Source: Nonomuraea polychroma (GTDB lineage Bacteria; Actinomycetota; Actinomycetes; Streptosporangiales; Streptosporangiaceae). Taken from it: a DNA stretch of 64,000 bases. Positions 61,791-64,000 of this stretch are shown piece after piece. Position numbers and translations under genes: made by a program. The stretch spans positions 11,455,775 to 11,519,774 of the forward strand of contig NZ_SAUN01000001.1 in assembly GCF_004011505.1 (NCBI RefSeq), read 5' to 3'. A model generated the notes under the pieces. It was not told where the DNA came from. It ran no database searches and saw only the letters and a list, made by a program, of their open reading frames with translations. The stretch's first letter is position 1, and each line of letters opens with the position of its first letter.

Positions 61791-62564
61791 TCAGGCGGCC
61801 GCGGCGTGGCCGCGGACCAGGCGGCCCACCTCGGCGCGCAGGTGCACGAAGTCGGGGTGCTCGCGGGTGGTGATCTGGTCGCGGGGTCCGGGCAGGTCCA
61901 CCTTGAGGTCGCCCACCACGTGCGCGGGCGCGTTCGACAGCACCACCACGCGGTCGCCGACGTAGACGCTCTCGTCGATGTCGTGCGTGATGAGCACGAT
62001 CGTCATCTGGTGGTGGCCGCGTACCTTGAGCACCAGGTCTTCCAGATCCTCCCGGGTCTGGGCGTCCACCGAGCCGAACGGCTCGTCCATGAGCATCAAC
62101 GACGGCCGGTACGCCAGCGCCCGCGCGATCGCCACCCGCTGTTGCATACCGCCCGACAGCTGGAACGGGTATTTGCGCTCCGCGCCCGACAGCCCCACCG
62201 ACTCCAGCGCCTCGTGGGCGGCCTCGCGGCGCGCCTTCTTGTCCATGTTCCTGCGGCGCAGCGGCAGCGCCACGTTGTCCGCCACCGACATCCACGGGAA
62301 CAACGAGCGGCTGTAGTCCTGGAAGACCACGGCCAGGTTGTCCGGCGTCTGGCGCACGAGGTTGCCCTCGACCTTGACCTGGCCGCCCGTCGGCGTGATG
62401 AGGCCGGCGATCGAGCGCAGCAGCGTCGACTTCCCGCAGCCCGACGGCCCGACGATGCACAGCAGCTCGCCCGCGGCGACGCTCAGGTTGAGGCCTTCGA
62501 TGGCGTGGTGCGCGTTCGGGGTGCCGCCGCCGTAAACGTGGGAGAGATTCTCTATCTCGAGCAA
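61791..62564 (-). CDS. Nitrate/sulfonate/taurine-type ABC ATPase
   Basis: A 257-residue SsuB/TauB-like ATPase: Walker A GPSGCGKST, Q-loop VFQDYSRSLFPWMSV, signature LSGGMQQRVAIARAL, Walker B LMLMDEPFGSVD, H-loop LITHDIDESV. The TTG start follows AAGGA. The permease gene lies 100 bp upstream on the same strand. The binding protein, usually next to these, is not visible. Substrate (sulfonate, nitrate, thiamine precursor or other) cannot be assigned. Confidence 0.9.
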   Translation of the reverse strand: MLEIENLSHVYGGGTPNAHHAIEGLNLSVAAGELLCIVGPSGCGKSTLLRSIAGLITPTGGQVKVEGNLVRQTPDNLAVVFQDYSRSLFPWMSVADNVALPLRRRNMDKKARREAAHEALESVGLSGAERKYPFQLSGGMQQRVAIARALAYRPSLMLMDEPFGSVDAQTREDLEDLVLKVRGHHQMTIVLITHDIDESVYVGDRVVVLSNAPAHVVGDLKVDLPGPRDQITTREHPDFVHLRAEVGRLVRGHAAAA

Positions 62565-62664
62565 TGGAATTCCTTGGGGGGCGAGACCGGAGTCAGCACA
62601 AGACTGTAGCGGAGCAGGGAAAGCTGGACATGTCGGTCAGGTAAACCTGTTCAGGGCGTTGATC

Positions 62665-63450
62665 CTACTCCGTGAGTTGCTGAGCGGCGTGGTGCCAGCC
62701 GAGCACCCGGCGCTCCACGACCAGGAACAGTTCGTTCAGCAGGTAGCCCAGCACCCCGAGCAGCACGATCCCGGCCCACATGGACAGGGGGTCGGTCTGG
62801 TCCTTCGCGAAGGTGATCTGGAATCCGATGCCGTTCGTGGTGCCGGGCAGCAGCTCGGAGAACACCATGACGATCAAGGACAGCGACAGGGCCAGCCGCA
62901 GACCGGCGAACATCTTGGGCAACGCCGACGGCAGGATCACCAGGCGCAGCCGTTCGGCCCGGGTCAGCCGGAACACCTGGCAGGTCTGCAGGTGCAGGGG
63001 CTCCACCGAGCGGGCGCCGTCGGCGGTGTTGAGGAGCACCGGCCACAGGATGCTGAACATGATGAACGCCAACTGCATCCGCAGCCCGAACCCGAACACC
63101 AGGAACACGCTGACCAGCGCGGGAGGCGGGATCGCGCGCAGGAACTGCAGCACCCCGTCGAGATAGTCGTACACCCGTGCGGACAGCCCCACCGCCAGCC
63201 CGAGCACGACCCCGGCCAGCGCGCCCCCGGTGAACCCGGCGGCCATCCGGCCGAGGCTCGGCAGGATGTTCTCGATGGCCGTGTCGGTCAGGAACAACGT
63301 GGTGGGCGGCCCGGAGAACCACATGGTGTGCATCCGCGCCACGATCGTGCTGGGCGCCGGGAAGAATGGGCTGCCCGCGACCCTGGTGACGGTCTCCCAG
63401 ACCACGATCAGCACGACGAGCACCAGCCAGCGGAACGCCGCCGTCCGCTC
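62665..63450 (-). CDS. Nitrate/sulfonate/taurine-type ABC permease, N-terminus cut
   Basis: About 260 residues of an SsuC/TauC-like permease with six helices and an EAA-like loop near FRLTRAERLRLVILPSALPKMFAG. Recognisable sequence runs back through FRWLVLVVLIVVWE (first helix) to about 63450. There the opposite strand becomes the truncated cvnB4, and no start codon or ribosome binding site fits. The nearest in-frame start, GTG at 63423, lies inside the first helix. It pairs with the ATPase at 61791. Confidence 0.7.
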   Translation of the reverse strand, partial: ERTAAFRWLVLVVLIVVWETVTRVAGSPFFPAPSTIVARMHTMWFSGPPTTLFLTDTAIENILPSLGRMAAGFTGGALAGVVLGLAVGLSARVYDYLDGVLQFLRAIPPPALVSVFLVFGFGLRMQLAFIMFSILWPVLLNTADGARSVEPLHLQTCQVFRLTRAERLRLVILPSALPKMFAGLRLALSLSLIVMVFSELLPGTTNGIGFQITFAKDQTDPLSMWAGIVLLGVLGYLLNELFLVVERRVLGWHHAAQQLTE

Positions 63451-63806
63451 CCGGGGTCGCGCACGCGGTGGTCGTCTCGTCCGACGGGCTGCCGCTTGCG
63501 GCTTCGTCGGGTTTCCCGGCCGACCGGGCTGATCAGCTGGCCGCCATCGCCTCGGGCCTGGTGAGCCTGACGCAGGGCGCGGCCAGGGTGTTCGAGGGCG
63601 GCGCCGTGAACCAGACGATCGTGGAGATGCAGCGCGGCCTGATGTTGATCATGGCGATCAGTGACGGCTCGTGCTTGGCGGTGCTGGCCGCTCCGGACTG
63701 CGACATGGGTCTGGTGGCGTACCAGATGACGCTGATGGTCGATCGCGCCGGTCAGGTGCTGACTCCGGCTGTGCGCGCGGAGCTGCGCGCCAGCCAGACC
63801 AGGTGA
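63447..63806 (+). pseudogene. Conservon 4 roadblock/LC7 protein (CvnB), 5' end missing
   Basis: About 119 residues of a CvnB. It starts abruptly at PGVAHAVVVSSDGLPLAASSGFP and continues intact to VRAELRASQTR. The first 25-30 residues seen in the other three copies, and any cvnA upstream, are absent; instead the opposite strand carries the permease N-terminal region. Otherwise very close to CvnB3. An internal GTG at 63468 could start a shorter product but would lack the first helix and strand. Confidence 0.8.
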
Positions 63807-63811
63807 TGTGA

Positions 63812-64000
63812 GTGACGAACCCATCGTGGAACAGCGGCGGGTGGAACAGCGGCGGCTGGGAACCCCCGCCGCCCACGCCCGTCAGTTCGGACCCCGCCTC
63901 GCCGGTGCGTCCCTACGCCGTCACCGGCGGGCGGACGGCGCCCAAGGTCAAGCTGGCGATGGAGGCTCTGGTGTCCTCGGCGACCGCTGAGCACCGGGAG
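63812..64000 (+). CDS. Conservon 4 DUF742 protein (CvnC), cut by window end
   Basis: The GTG at 63812 opens a frame of 63 residues to the window edge. The N-terminus has a WNSGGWNSGGWEPPPP segment, followed by the DUF742 core RPYAVTGGRTAPKVKLAMEALVSS. It lies 5 bp after cvnB4. A cvnD gene is expected beyond the window. Confidence 0.88.
   Translation, partial: MTNPSWNSGGWNSGGWEPPPPTPVSSDPASPVRPYAVTGGRTAPKVKLAMEALVSSATAEHRE

Noticed and set aside
62639..62650. CAGGTAAACCTG between the ABC permease and ATPase genes as an operator
   Set aside because: Short imperfect symmetry inside an operon gap with no promoter features; too weak to call.
63808..63990. A frame starting at 63808 after cvnB4
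   Set aside because: The correct frame begins at GTG 63812 and encodes the conserved DUF742 core; the 63808 frame is its Arg-rich shadow.

Overview
The window is very GC-rich DNA with GTG/TTG starts, ATGA-type gene overlaps and several leaderless-looking genes. It carries four conservon (cvn) modules, a GlnR/PII/GlnD nitrogen locus, an IdeR/DmdR1-type iron box and a Pls/PosA-family synthetase. All of this points to a filamentous actinomycete, most likely of the Streptosporangiales (Nonomuraea-like). That placement rests on protein character only, not on a database search.

Layout. 0-9.7 kb: a histidine-utilisation region. It holds the 3' end of hutU, an RpiR-type regulator, an inserted block (DrrAB-like exporter, PadR regulator, SDR) and a tightly overlapping M20 amidohydrolase-hutF-hutI operon behind a GAATGGATCCATTC operator, followed by a group-2 sigma factor and a strong terminator. 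10-13.2 kb: a TetR/hydrolase pair, a MOSC protein and an iron-box-controlled siderophore-binding lipoprotein. 13.2-17.4 kb: amtB-glnB-glnD behind GlnR-like boxes. 17.5-21.7 kb: conservon 1. 21.8-24.4 kb: a drug-exporter-type ABC pair with a TetR regulator. 24.4-29.4 kb: a glycine-betaine/proline-type importer operon with a double-length permease and two binding proteins. 29.7-33.8 kb: conservon 2. 33.8-36 kb: a SIS sugar isomerase and a glucosamine-kinase-like protein. 36.1-43.4 kb: a polyamine importer (potDBCA), a TetR regulator, a glycosyltransferase and an aldehyde dehydrogenase. 43.5-48.2 kb: conservon 3. 48.3-53.4 kb: a Pls/PosA-type synthetase overlapping an M1 peptidase. 53.6-58.6 kb: a small secreted peptide, an NmrA-like SDR, a pirin, a TPR protein, and an FAD monooxygenase with its TetR regulator. 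58.7-64 kb: a stretch of genes lacking their 5' ends (methyltransferase, citE-like, cocE-like, ABC permease, cvnB), with an intact Nudix gene and ABC ATPase, ending in a partial fourth conservon.

The main stories are as follows. (1) Three complete conservons and a fourth partial one lie in 46 kb. Each complete one pairs a NIT/HAMP histidine-kinase-like protein with a roadblock protein, a DUF742 protein and a small GTPase. The kinases share C-terminal linear motifs inside very different low-complexity repeat tails, and one GTPase has lost the G4 aspartate. (2) The Pls-like synthetase has an adenylation pocket that I read as lysine-type and is translationally coupled to a metallopeptidase, so it is a candidate for isopeptide poly-amino-acid synthesis with built-in turnover or self-protection. 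(3) A cluster of truncations lies between 54.6 and 63.5 kb, including two head-to-head junctions at which both divergent genes lack their starts. This is either real deletion-driven decay or an assembly problem.
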